17,641 nt of DNA from CAZWKI01 sp964634645 (GTDB taxonomy: Bacteria; Patescibacteriota; Patescibacteriia; UBA1558; S5-K13). The position numbers and the translations under genes were made by a program. Positions 1 through 7,600 of this stretch are shown here, in pieces. The first letter of the stretch is position 1. Each line of letters starts with the position of its first letter. Where the stretch lies: positions 1 to 17,641 of the forward strand of contig CAZWKI010000022.1 in NCBI GenBank assembly GCA_964634645.1. Reading direction: 5' to 3'. The notes below the pieces were generated by a model that worked only from the letters and a program-made list of their open reading frames with translations, was not told the origin of the DNA and did not search any database.

Positions 1-983
1 CAAGTGAACATGTCTCTAGGCTTGTTTCTGACAAAATTCATATACCATTATCTCAGGTTTCTATTTCTGAAAGTGAAAAATTATTGCGCATGGAAGAAAT
101 TTTACACCAAAGAATTGTTGGTCAAGATGAGGCCGTTAAAATGGTTTCATCAGCACTAAGACGTGCAAGAGCTGAAATAAGAGACGAAAAAAAACCAATA
201 ACAAATTTATTATTTTTGGGACCGACAGGTGTTGGTAAAACAGAGCTTGCAAAAGCAGTTGCAGAAGCATTTTTTGGTAACGAAAACAATATGATAAGAC
301 TTGATATGAGTGAATATCAAGACTCTTCAAGTATTATGAGACTTATAGGCATGGAAGGTTCAGGAGAGGGAGGTATACTAAACGAAGCAATTAAAAAAAA
401 TCCCTTTTCTTTGCTTTTGTTAGATGAAATAGAAAAAGCACACCCAGACATCTTAAATGTATTTTTGCAAATTATGGATGAAGGAAGACTTACAAGTTCA
501 ATTGGTGCAGTAATTGATTTTTCAAATTGTATTATTATTGGAACATCTAATGCAGCAGCATTTTATTTGCAAGATCAAATTCAAAAAGGAATAGACATAG
601 ATACAATAAAAAGAAATTTATTAGAAAGTGAGTTGAGGCCACATTTTAAACCAGAATTTTTAAATAGATTTAACGGAATAGTTTTGTTCAAACCACTTAC
701 CCAAATTGAAATTGAACAAATTACACAATTATTGTTGAAAAGAGTAGCAAAGAGATTACAAGAAAAAGGAATAGATTTTATGGCAGAAAAAGAAGCCGTA
801 AAAGAGCTTGCAAAACAAGGTTTTAGTAAGGATTTTGGTGCAAGACCACTTAAGCGTACAATTGAATCAAGTGTTGATGATGCGCTCGCTAATTATTTAC
901 TTTCTGGAAAAATTGGAAGAAGAGACAAGGTTATATTAGAAAAAGGATTAAATATTAGAATAGAAAAAGCAAGAAGATTTTAA
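1..983 (+). CDS. ClpB/ClpC-family AAA+ unfoldase, C-terminal half (5' truncated)
   Basis: The reading frame is open from the first bases (first full codon at 3), so this is the 3' part of a longer gene; the TTG at 84 is not a start. The visible part is the linker before the second AAA+ domain and the whole D2 domain of a Clp/Hsp100 ATPase, which unfolds or disaggregates proteins in the cytoplasm using ATP. Walker A (GPTGVGKT) is at 219-242, Walker B (LLLLDE) at 411-428, the sensor-1 Asn at 549-551, the arginine finger (EFLNR) at 666-668 and sensor-2 (GAR) at 837-845. Two oddities: the segment that normally carries the aromatic GYVG pore loop is short and Gly-rich (348-374), and no ClpP-docking xGF tripeptide follows sensor 1. 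The family is certain. Whether it works as a ClpC partner of ClpP, like ClpB, or otherwise cannot be decided here. Confidence 0.93.
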   Translation, partial: SEHVSRLVSDKIHIPLSQVSISESEKLLRMEEILHQRIVGQDEAVKMVSSALRRARAEIRDEKKPITNLLFLGPTGVGKTELAKAVAEAFFGNENNMIRLDMSEYQDSSSIMRLIGMEGSGEGGILNEAIKKNPFSLLLLDEIEKAHPDILNVFLQIMDEGRLTSSIGAVIDFSNCIIIGTSNAAAFYLQDQIQKGIDIDTIKRNLLESELRPHFKPEFLNRFNGIVLFKPLTQIEIEQITQLLLKRVAKRLQEKGIDFMAEKEAVKELAKQGFSKDFGARPLKRTIESSVDDALANYLLSGKIGRRDKVILEKGLNIRIEKARRF

Positions 984-1064
984 TTAAATTTAAGTATAAT
1001 TGCATAATTCACCATAATTTAATAGACTAATATAGTAATCATAAGTAGATTGCCAGTCCTGATA

Positions 1065-1081
1065 GCCGTCAGATAGACGGC
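1065..1081 (+). other. GC-rich stem-loop upstream of glyS
   Basis: A perfect 6-bp inverted repeat (GCCGTC / GACGGC) with a 5-nt loop ends 21 nt before the glyS start codon. It stands out in the surrounding AT-rich DNA. No T-run follows on either strand, so it is not a canonical intrinsic terminator for the upstream Clp gene. A role in the glyS leader is possible but unproven. Confidence 0.5.
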
Positions 1082-1102
1082 AAATATAAAATACTTAATT
1101 TT

Positions 1103-2518
1103 ATGTCAAAAAAAGAAAAAAAAGTCAATATAGGAACTCAAAACAATGAAAAAATAGACAAAATAATATCACTTTGTAAAAGAAGGGGTTTTGTCTATCC
1201 GTCATCAGAAATTTATGGAGGATTTGCTGCTGTATATGACTATGGTCCATATGGCGTAGAGCTTATTAATAATATAAAAAATGCTTGGTGGAAATACATG
1301 GTCCAGACAAGAGAAGATATTGTTGGGCTTGATAGCGCTATTTTTATGCATCCGAAAATATGGGAAGCAAGTGGACATGTTTCTGGATTTTCAGATCCGC
1401 TCACAGAATGCAAAAAATGTCATTTTCGATTTAGGGTTGATACAGCACTAGAAGAAATTGGAGTGAAAGCAGATGAGAAAATGACAGAGTTAGAGGTCGG
1501 CAAAATTTTTGAAAAAAATATAAAAAAAATAAAATGCCCAAAATGTGCTAGTTCAGAGTTTACAGATATAAAAAAATTTAATCTTCTTGTAAAATCAAAT
1601 TTAGGAAATTTTACATCAAATGATAGTGATCCAGTCTATCTAAGAGGAGAAACTTGCCAGGGCATTTATGTAAATTATAAAAATGTCTTGGATTCCACCC
1701 GGGTAAAAATTCCGTTTGGAATCGCTCAAATTGGAAAAGCTTTTCGAAATGAAATTACAGCTCGTCAATTTATTTTCAGGACTCGTGAATTTGAACAAAT
1801 GGAGATGCAATATTTCGTGAGCCCCAAGTCAGAAATGAAAGAATATGAAAAACTAAAAGAATATAGATGGAAATTTTATATTTCTCTTGGAATAAATGAA
1901 AAAAATTTGAAATGGCATAAGCATGAAAATTTAGTTTTTTATGCAAAGCGCGCTTATGACATAGAATATAATTATCCTTTTGGATTTAAGGAACTTGAAG
2001 GACTTCATGCAAGAGGAGATTATGATTTGTCTCAACACATGAAATTTTCTGGTCAAGATTTGTCTTATTTAGATCAAACTACAAATGAAAAATATATTCC
2101 GCATGTTGTTGAGTCATCAGCGGGTGTAAATCGTACTTTCTTGGCAATTCTTTGCGAGGCCTATAATGAAGAAGTAATTTCTTCTCAAGAAAAAAGAGTT
2201 GTTTTGAAATTAAAACCATCTCTTGCGCCAATAAAAATTGCAGTATTTCCACTGCTCAAAAACAAAAAAGAATTAGTAGACAAAGCACATGAAATATTTA
2301 AGGACTTGAGTACATTTTATAGATGTGAATTCGACGATAATGGAAATATTGGAAAAAGATATAGAAGACAAGATGAAATAGGAACGCCATATTGTATAAC
2401 AATTGATTTTGACACTCTAGAAAAAAATGATGTGACAATAAGAGATAGAGACACAATGAAACAGGAAAGAATAAATATAGATGATTTAACGCAATATTTT
2501 ATAAATAAAATAAAGTAA
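1103..2518 (+). CDS. glyS: Glycyl-tRNA synthetase, single-chain alpha2 type
   Basis: This class II aminoacyl-tRNA synthetase charges tRNA-Gly in the cytoplasm. At 471 residues it is the homodimeric type (as in Thermus), not the alpha2beta2 type. The N-terminus has the family signature GFVYPSSEIYGG (29-40) followed by YDYGPYG (45-51) and the WEASGH strand (87-92). Four cysteines in two CxxC pairs (C103/C106 and C145/C148) form the expected zinc-binding insertion. Motif 2 starts at FRNE (214-217) and runs through FRTREFEQME to 234; motif 3 is ESSAGVNRT with Arg344. The C-terminal third is the anticodon-binding domain. The ATG at 1103 is chosen because the conserved domain begins soon after; it has no Shine-Dalgarno sequence. 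It is separated from the Clp gene by 119 bp containing a GC-rich hairpin. Confidence 0.96.
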   Translation: MSKKEKKVNIGTQNNEKIDKIISLCKRRGFVYPSSEIYGGFAAVYDYGPYGVELINNIKNAWWKYMVQTREDIVGLDSAIFMHPKIWEASGHVSGFSDPLTECKKCHFRFRVDTALEEIGVKADEKMTELEVGKIFEKNIKKIKCPKCASSEFTDIKKFNLLVKSNLGNFTSNDSDPVYLRGETCQGIYVNYKNVLDSTRVKIPFGIAQIGKAFRNEITARQFIFRTREFEQMEMQYFVSPKSEMKEYEKLKEYRWKFYISLGINEKNLKWHKHENLVFYAKRAYDIEYNYPFGFKELEGLHARGDYDLSQHMKFSGQDLSYLDQTTNEKYIPHVVESSAGVNRTFLAILCEAYNEEVISSQEKRVVLKLKPSLAPIKIAVFPLLKNKKELVDKAHEIFKDLSTFYRCEFDDNGNIGKRYRRQDEIGTPYCITIDFDTLEKNDVTIRDRDTMKQERINIDDLTQYFINKIK

Positions 2519-2571
2519 ACATAATTTTCAATTTATTAAAATATTTTAAATTGATTAAAAATAAAATGAAA

Positions 2572-2604
2572 TCCGTTAGATAATATTTTGCAGTATCTTT
2601 CGGA
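2572..2604 (+). other. Weak imperfect hairpin between glyS and the pilin-like gene
   Basis: Arms TCCG..AGATA (2572-2582) and TATCT..CGGA (2594-2604) pair with a 2x2 T-T internal loop and an 11-nt loop. There is no T-run. The rest of the 127-bp gap is plain AT-rich DNA. Function unknown; chance is possible. Confidence 0.25.
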
Positions 2605-2645
2605 ATTATTAAATAAATAATATTTATATAAAAGCAAAAAATAAT

Positions 2646-3719
2646 ATGATTAAAATATCTAATAAATTGAACAAAAAAACAAAAATATTTATTATAATTA
2701 TTACGATGGTATATTTATTTCCATTGTCTTTTGATTTTGTAACAGCGGCAAAAATAAAGTGTAAAACCCCTACCACCACTCCAATTTATCTAGAATCTCC
2801 TTTTCCAGGAATGAACGTTACGAAAAAGGGTGTTGGTAGCGTTGAAGATTTTACTGAATATGTTTTGCTTCTTTATAAATACCTTATTTATTTATCAGGA
2901 ATTGTTGCTGTTATTATGATAATGATAGCTGGTTTTCAATGGGTTTCAGCTGGTGGAAATTCAAGTAAAATAGGAGAAGCAAAATCTCGTATAACAAGTG
3001 CTCTGATAGGCCTTTTTCTTGTATTTGGTGTTTATATTATTTTGTATACAATAAATCCGGTATTAGTAAATCCAGTAATGCCAAAGATTTGTGATATAAA
3101 TTCCGTTCCTTTAGAATCTAAAACAAAAGAAACGTGTGCTGATGATAGAGGAAGAATATGTACCAATTGTAGCGAAAATAATCCTTCAAATTGTTATTGT
3201 GATAGCGCCGGTGTTGAAGATTTTTATTTGATTTCCGATGGTTGGGCTGGTCAACCAGCATATTGTTGTGTTTGTAAACAATGTTCAAAAGACAGACAAT
3301 TTTCAGCAACAGGAAATTGCCAAAAAATATGTGCTGATCTTGGTTGTACGGGTCCAGTCATGGGCGAAGAATATTTTTCTTATGGTACTTGTTGTGATTG
3401 TAGTGACTGTCCTGGACCAGATCTTACTGATTCCGAATGTGATACAGAGCCTATGTATTCATCGTGTACCTTAGATAGGGGCGATGGTTTATACGCAGAT
3501 GCTGGGGATCCAGGATATTGTGGTTCAGATAAGAGATGTATTAAATGTATTGATTTGGGACAGGAATGTGTTGACTCATTACAATGTGTAAATTATGATC
3601 ATAATTATGAAGCTCTTGATGTAGATGGTTGTGGCTTTGAATATACCGATGCTACCGTAAGTTGTCACGATGGATTTTTGGGCCTTGGTGCAAACAAATG
3701 TGATGATATTGATTTATAA
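2646..3719 (+). CDS. Type IV secretion pilin-like membrane protein with long Cys-rich C-terminal domain
   Basis: Residues 1-35 look like a signal peptide (basic start, hydrophobic run 14-29, AA at 34-35). Two transmembrane helices follow at about 77-101 and 117-136. They carry the VirB2/TrbC-like hallmarks common in Patescibacteria: AGFQWVSAGGNSSKI after helix 1, AKSRITSALIGL entering helix 2 and YTINP after it. These small pilins are usually only about 100-150 residues. Here about 210 more residues follow with 27 cysteines, including two CCxCxxC clusters at 207-213 and 249-255, and many Gly/Asp/Ser residues. I infer an extracytoplasmic disulfide-bonded domain displayed on a pilin-like anchor. 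The M16 peptidase gene starts 4 bp after the stop, suggesting co-transcription. The pilin-like core is well supported; the function of the tail is unknown. Confidence 0.82.
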   Translation: MIKISNKLNKKTKIFIIIITMVYLFPLSFDFVTAAKIKCKTPTTTPIYLESPFPGMNVTKKGVGSVEDFTEYVLLLYKYLIYLSGIVAVIMIMIAGFQWVSAGGNSSKIGEAKSRITSALIGLFLVFGVYIILYTINPVLVNPVMPKICDINSVPLESKTKETCADDRGRICTNCSENNPSNCYCDSAGVEDFYLISDGWAGQPAYCCVCKQCSKDRQFSATGNCQKICADLGCTGPVMGEEYFSYGTCCDCSDCPGPDLTDSECDTEPMYSSCTLDRGDGLYADAGDPGYCGSDKRCIKCIDLGQECVDSLQCVNYDHNYEALDVDGCGFEYTDATVSCHDGFLGLGANKCDDIDL

Positions 3720-3723
3720 TATT

Positions 3724-4977
3724 ATGCAAAATATATTTTTAAAAAAACTCAAAGAAACTCAGGCAATTACTGTTTTGGTTTTGATAAAAACAGGAGCTCG
3801 CTATGAAGACAAGAGCAATCTTGGTGTTGCTCATTTTATAGAGCACTTGCTTTTTAAGGGAACAAAAAAAAGACCAAACTCTCTTGCAATAACAAAAGAG
3901 CTTGATGGAATAGGAGCTGAGTTTAATGCATTTACATCAAAAGACAAAACTGGTTTTTATATAAAAGCACCCAAGAACCATCTTGAATTAGCGCTTGATA
4001 TTCTCTCAGATATGATATTTAACTCAACTTTCAATAAAAAAGAAATTGATAGAGAAAGGGGTGTAATAATAGAGGAGTTTAATATGTATTACGACAACCC
4101 TGTCATGTTTATTGATACACTACTCGAGTGCTCCGTTTTTAAGGGGCATGAATTAGGCGAACTTATACTCGGAGATAAAAATGTTATAAAGAATATTTCA
4201 AGAAACAAAATATTGGATTTTTATAAAAAATATTATAGACCGGAGAATATGCTTATTGGTATTTCTGGTAATTTTGAAGAAAATAAAACAAAAAAACTCA
4301 TAAAAAAGTATTTCAAAGTAACAGAGTTTGACAAAAAAGACAATTTTCATAAATTTAAATCAAATCAGAAAAACAGAGAGATAATAATAAGAAATAGAAA
4401 AACAGATCAAGTTCATACAGCCATTGGATTTACAGGAGTTTCTTACGATGACAAAGATTATTATCCACTCAAATTGCTTTCTCTTATAATGGGTGGAAAT
4501 ATGAGCTCAAGATTATTTTTGAGAATTAGAGAAAAATTGGGATTATGTTACTATATAAGGGTGCATTGTGATAATTATGAAGATACGGGAATGTTTTCTA
4601 TTATATCAGGACTTGATAAATTCCGAATTGAAAGCGCAATACAAAATATTTTATTGGAAATCAAAGATGTTAAAACAAAATTGGTTTCAAAAAAAGAACT
4701 TGAAATGGCAAAGGAGTTTATTGCTGGGAAGCTTATTTTGAATTTGGAAGATAGTGCACATGTTGTTGATTGGTATCTGGGACAATTATTGTTTGAAAAT
4801 AAATTAGAAACTCCAGAAGAAGTTCTCAAAAAAATAAAAAAAGTAAATCAAAACGATATAAAAAGAGTCGCAAATAGAATTTTAAAGCAAGAAAAATTGA
4901 ACTTAGCAGTTATCGGTTCATTTAATAAAGACTGGAATAAAAAAATTAGAAAACTTATTTCAAAATACAAATTTTAA
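3724..4977 (+). CDS. M16 family zinc metallopeptidase (insulinase/processing-peptidase type)
   Basis: The inverted zinc motif HFIEH is at residues 37-41, with the third zinc ligand Glu117 in GVIIEEF 76 residues later, as expected for M16. The C-terminal half has the second, non-catalytic M16 domain with the family's SSRLFLRIREKLGLCYY segment. At 417 residues it matches single-chain bacterial processing-protease-like members. ATG 3724 is preferred over the in-frame ATG at 3670: it lies 4 bp after the upstream stop, whereas the earlier one would overlap the pilin-like gene and add residues unlike the family. The beta strand before the catalytic motif is shorter than usual. All three zinc ligands and the general-base Glu are present, so it should be active. 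The substrate is unknown. Confidence 0.94.
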   Translation: MQNIFLKKLKETQAITVLVLIKTGARYEDKSNLGVAHFIEHLLFKGTKKRPNSLAITKELDGIGAEFNAFTSKDKTGFYIKAPKNHLELALDILSDMIFNSTFNKKEIDRERGVIIEEFNMYYDNPVMFIDTLLECSVFKGHELGELILGDKNVIKNISRNKILDFYKKYYRPENMLIGISGNFEENKTKKLIKKYFKVTEFDKKDNFHKFKSNQKNREIIIRNRKTDQVHTAIGFTGVSYDDKDYYPLKLLSLIMGGNMSSRLFLRIREKLGLCYYIRVHCDNYEDTGMFSIISGLDKFRIESAIQNILLEIKDVKTKLVSKKELEMAKEFIAGKLILNLEDSAHVVDWYLGQLLFENKLETPEEVLKKIKKVNQNDIKRVANRILKQEKLNLAVIGSFNKDWNKKIRKLISKYKF

Positions 4978-4987
4978 AAATTAATTC

Positions 4988-5007
4988 ATTCAGTTATCTA
5001 ACTGGAT
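4988..5007 (+). other. Small hairpin just upstream of the AI-2E-family gene
   Basis: An 8-bp stem (one G-T pair) with a 4-nt ATCT loop lies in the 39-bp gap and ends 9 nt before the ATG at 5017. There is no T-run, so it is not a classical terminator. Because M16 and the downstream gene look co-transcribed, it may be an mRNA structure near the start codon. Confidence 0.35.
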
Positions 5008-5016
5008 AAAAATCAT

Positions 5017-6066
5017 ATGGAAACAAAAACGGTAAATATTTCAACGCTCACATTTTTAAAGGTTATTATTATTGGTCTTGTTTTGTTGCTTCTATTTTTG
5101 GTCAAAGATGTTTTGGCAATAATATTTTTGGCTTTTGTATTTGCTTCAACTATGAAACCATGGATAGCTTGGCTTGAAAAAATAAAAATCCCAAAAGTGT
5201 TGAGTATAATTATTATATATTTAATTTTTATTGGAATATTTTCTGTATTTATGGTTTTGATAGTTCCTCCAGTGTCAAAAGAAATTGGAAATCTTGCAAA
5301 GTCATTTCCTCAGTACTATGAAAAGCTTACTGTTATGCTGGATAAATTTAATGGAAGCAACAATCCAAATTTTGCTTATCAAATGCAATCTAGTCTTAAT
5401 ACGCTAAGCGATGGTTTATCTCAAACAGTCACATCTATATTCAGTAAAACAGTTCAGGTTTTTAGTGGATTTTTTGCGCTTATATCAATACTTGTAATTG
5501 CTTTTTATTTTGCTAGTCAAGAAAACGCTATTAAGAAATTTTCTCAAGAAGCAATTCCAGAGAAATATAGAAATTACATTATTGATTTATTTTCAAGAAT
5601 ACAAACAAAGCTTGGTTTTTGGTTTAGGGGGCAGATGTTTTTATGTTTCATAATTTTTGCAGTTACTTGGTTCGGATTATTTGTGGGCGGAATGTTCATG
5701 GGTGGTATTAAATACGCTTTGATGCTCGCTGTCGTTGCGGGAATATTTGAGGTAATTCCATTTTTTGGTCCTTGGGCATCTGGAATCATAGCCGTACTTT
5801 TAACATTTACTCAATCTCCAGGAAAGGCTCTTTTTGTGGCAATTTTATATTTAGTCATACAACAAGCCGAAAATTCAGTAATTGTCCCTAGGGTAATAGG
5901 TAAATCCGTTGGACTTAATCCAATTATTGTAATAATATCAATACTCGTTGGTTTTAAATTGGGCGGAGCAGTTGGAGCATTTATATCAGTGCCCCTTATT
6001 GCAGCTCTCTCTGTTTTACTAGGGGATCTTTTTAACAAAAAAGACATTGAAGAAGTAATTGGTTAA
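5017..6066 (+). CDS. AI-2E family transporter (PF01594-type membrane protein)
   Basis: This 349-residue polytopic inner-membrane protein has about eight hydrophobic segments: two near the N-terminus, one near 65-85, then after a soluble 90-150 region several closely packed helices to the C-terminus. Family landmarks are visible: PPVSKEI after the third helix, the IPFFGPWASGIIAV segment, and QQAENSVIVPRVIGKSVGL followed by NPIIVI. The family was named for the E. coli autoinducer-2 exporter, but members vary in substrate (some are ion antiporters), so no transport specificity is claimed. It follows the M16 gene by 39 bp and precedes rsmI by 4 bp, consistent with one transcript. Confidence 0.93.
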   Translation: METKTVNISTLTFLKVIIIGLVLLLLFLVKDVLAIIFLAFVFASTMKPWIAWLEKIKIPKVLSIIIIYLIFIGIFSVFMVLIVPPVSKEIGNLAKSFPQYYEKLTVMLDKFNGSNNPNFAYQMQSSLNTLSDGLSQTVTSIFSKTVQVFSGFFALISILVIAFYFASQENAIKKFSQEAIPEKYRNYIIDLFSRIQTKLGFWFRGQMFLCFIIFAVTWFGLFVGGMFMGGIKYALMLAVVAGIFEVIPFFGPWASGIIAVLLTFTQSPGKALFVAILYLVIQQAENSVIVPRVIGKSVGLNPIIVIISILVGFKLGGAVGAFISVPLIAALSVLLGDLFNKKDIEEVIG

Positions 6067-6070
6067 CATT

Positions 6071-6748
6071 ATGGGAAAGTTATATATAGTAGGAACTCCA
6101 ATAGGAAATTTATCTGACATAACCTTTCGTGCAATTGAAGTTTTGAAATATGTTGATTTTGTTTTTTGTGAAGACACTAGAGTTACAAAAAATTTATTAA
6201 ATCATTATAATATAAAAACAAAACTAGAAAGTTATCATAAATTTTCAGACAAGAGTAAAGAAGATAGAGTTGTAGAGTTATTAAAAGACGGGAAAAGCGT
6301 TGCATACGTAAGTGATGCTGGAACCCCAGGTATAAGTGATCCAGGGGAAGAATTAGTAAAAATAGTTACAGATTCATTTTCAGAAAATATTATAGAAAGT
6401 ATTCCAGGAGCATCATCTCTTATTACAGCGCTTTCTATTTCTGGATTTAATTGTGATAGATTTAATTTTTTAGGATTTTTGCCACATAAAAAAGGAAAAG
6501 AAACACTGCTCAAAGAAATTATAGAAAGCAATAGAACTACTATGTTTTTTGAGTCTACTCACAGAATTATAAAAACTTTAGAAAAATTAAAAGAATTGGG
6601 ATTTCAAAATAATAGAAAAATATTTGTAGCACGTGAACTTACAAAAAAATTTGAAACAATTTATAGAGGATCGTTAGGAAAAATTTTACACGAATTAAAA
6701 AATGGCATAGCCAAAGGAGAATTTGTGGTAATAGTAGAACGCAAGTAA
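6071..6748 (+). CDS. rsmI: 16S rRNA (cytidine(1402)-2'-O)-methyltransferase RsmI, short form
   Basis: The enzyme uses S-adenosylmethionine to 2'-O-methylate C1402 in the decoding centre of 16S rRNA. The tetrapyrrole-methylase-fold signatures are all present: GTPIGN (8-13), CEDTR (33-37), SDAGTPGISDPG (81-92), IPGASSLITALSISGF, and FLGFLPHKKGKE. At 225 residues it is about 50 shorter than typical RsmI (about 275-285). It stops after the GEFVVIVE strand and so lacks the usual C-terminal helical/HTH extension. The ATG at 6071 begins MGKLYIVGTPIGN as in the family and lies 4 bp after the upstream stop; the TTG at 6059 would overlap that gene and is rejected. Confidence 0.95.
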   Translation: MGKLYIVGTPIGNLSDITFRAIEVLKYVDFVFCEDTRVTKNLLNHYNIKTKLESYHKFSDKSKEDRVVELLKDGKSVAYVSDAGTPGISDPGEELVKIVTDSFSENIIESIPGASSLITALSISGFNCDRFNFLGFLPHKKGKETLLKEIIESNRTTMFFESTHRIIKTLEKLKELGFQNNRKIFVARELTKKFETIYRGSLGKILHELKNGIAKGEFVVIVERK

Positions 6749-6821
6749 TTTACAATTTTTTATTTACAATTTTCAATTAATTTTCAATTTATAGTTTCAT
6801 TATTTAAATAACAAAATAAAC

Positions 6822-6896
6822 AAATAGTAAATAAATCAAAATAATAAAATAGTAAATCAATAGAAAATTAAAAATAGTAAATTATAAATAAATTTA
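6822..6896. repeat. Short AT-rich tandem repeat, 25-bp period
   Basis: The 11-mer AAATAGTAAAT occurs three times at exact 25-bp intervals (6822, 6847, 6872) with degenerate sequence between copies. It lies in the 147-bp gap between rsmI and the CvpA-family gene and runs up to that gene's start codon. Just upstream (6749-6792) are other near-repeats of TTTACAATTTT and AATTTTCAATT. Confidence 0.5.
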
Positions 6897-7600
6897 TGAA
6901 TTACATCGACATTATTTTTCTCATCACAATACTTTTTTTTACTATTACGGGACTTAGGAAAGGATTAATAAAAAGTATCGGAGGAATAATTGCCATAATT
7001 ATTGGATTTTACGGAGCATCTATTTTTTATATAAGTTTTTCTTTGTGGCTTCAGGGAGTATCTGGTATTTTTTCAAATACAATTGCAAATATAATAAGCT
7101 TTATAGTTGTATTTATTATAATAAACAGATTGGTAATGTTTTTGGTTTATTTGCTTGATAAGGTTTTCAGTGTACCAATAGTAGGAATTTTTAACAAATT
7201 ACTAGGGGGAATATTTGGATTTTTAGCAGGATTATTAATTGTAGGAATAATAGTTCTCGCAATTTCAAGTTTTTATGAGGGAAAAATTTTGGCTTTTAAA
7301 AATTCAAAAATATCAACAAACACACAAAAAATAATTGAATTTATCAAACCACTTATACCAAAGAGCTTGGATTTATCATTTTTAGAAAGCAATTGGATAA
7401 ATAATTTAAAAAATGTTATACAAAATTTACCACAAAACATTGGAAGTGTTGATGAACTCATGAGTTATCTAAATTCTAATACAAATTTATCGGAAGATAT
7501 TATAAATGATATAAAAGAAACAAAATTTACAAATGTTAGTATTATAGATATTGATGAAATAAAAATTAAATTGGAAGAATATCTTAATAATAAGCAATGA
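6896..7600 (+). CDS. CvpA family membrane protein
   Basis: This 234-residue protein has four hydrophobic helices at about 4-20, 28-47, 62-86 and 104-125 and a soluble Lys/Asn/Glu-rich tail of about 105 residues. The opening NYIDIIFLI..., the GLRKGLIKSIGG turn between helices 1 and 2, and the Gly-rich NKLLGGIFGFLAGLL fourth helix match the CvpA family (colicin V production protein family). In other bacteria CvpA homologues relate to colicin V production and envelope stress; the biochemical role is not settled. The stop codon is TGA, informative for the genetic code. No Shine-Dalgarno sequence is visible. Confidence 0.86.
   Translation: MNYIDIIFLITILFFTITGLRKGLIKSIGGIIAIIIGFYGASIFYISFSLWLQGVSGIFSNTIANIISFIVVFIIINRLVMFLVYLLDKVFSVPIVGIFNKLLGGIFGFLAGLLIVGIIVLAISSFYEGKILAFKNSKISTNTQKIIEFIKPLIPKSLDLSFLESNWINNLKNVIQNLPQNIGSVDELMSYLNSNTNLSEDIINDIKETKFTNVSIIDIDEIKIKLEEYLNNKQ

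Noticed and set aside
84..86. TTG as the start of the Clp gene
   Set aside because: The frame is open to the window edge and the upstream residues match the linker before the D2 domain, so the gene is simply truncated by the window.
984..1102. T-box or other riboswitch in the glyS leader
   Set aside because: The leader is short, with no T-box consensus, specifier loop or terminator/antiterminator pair; only a 6-bp hairpin is seen.
3670..3723. Longer N-terminus for the M16 peptidase from ATG 3670
   Set aside because: It would overlap the pilin-like gene by 50 bp and add 18 residues unlike the family; ATG 3724 fits the gene spacing and the M16 fold.
7598..7600. TGA reassigned to Gly or Trp
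   Set aside because: The CvpA-family gene ends at this TGA and no conserved gene has an internal TGA. In the frameshifted small gene a TGA=Trp reading of the -1 frame needs several more TGA codons upstream, so a one-base deletion is simpler.
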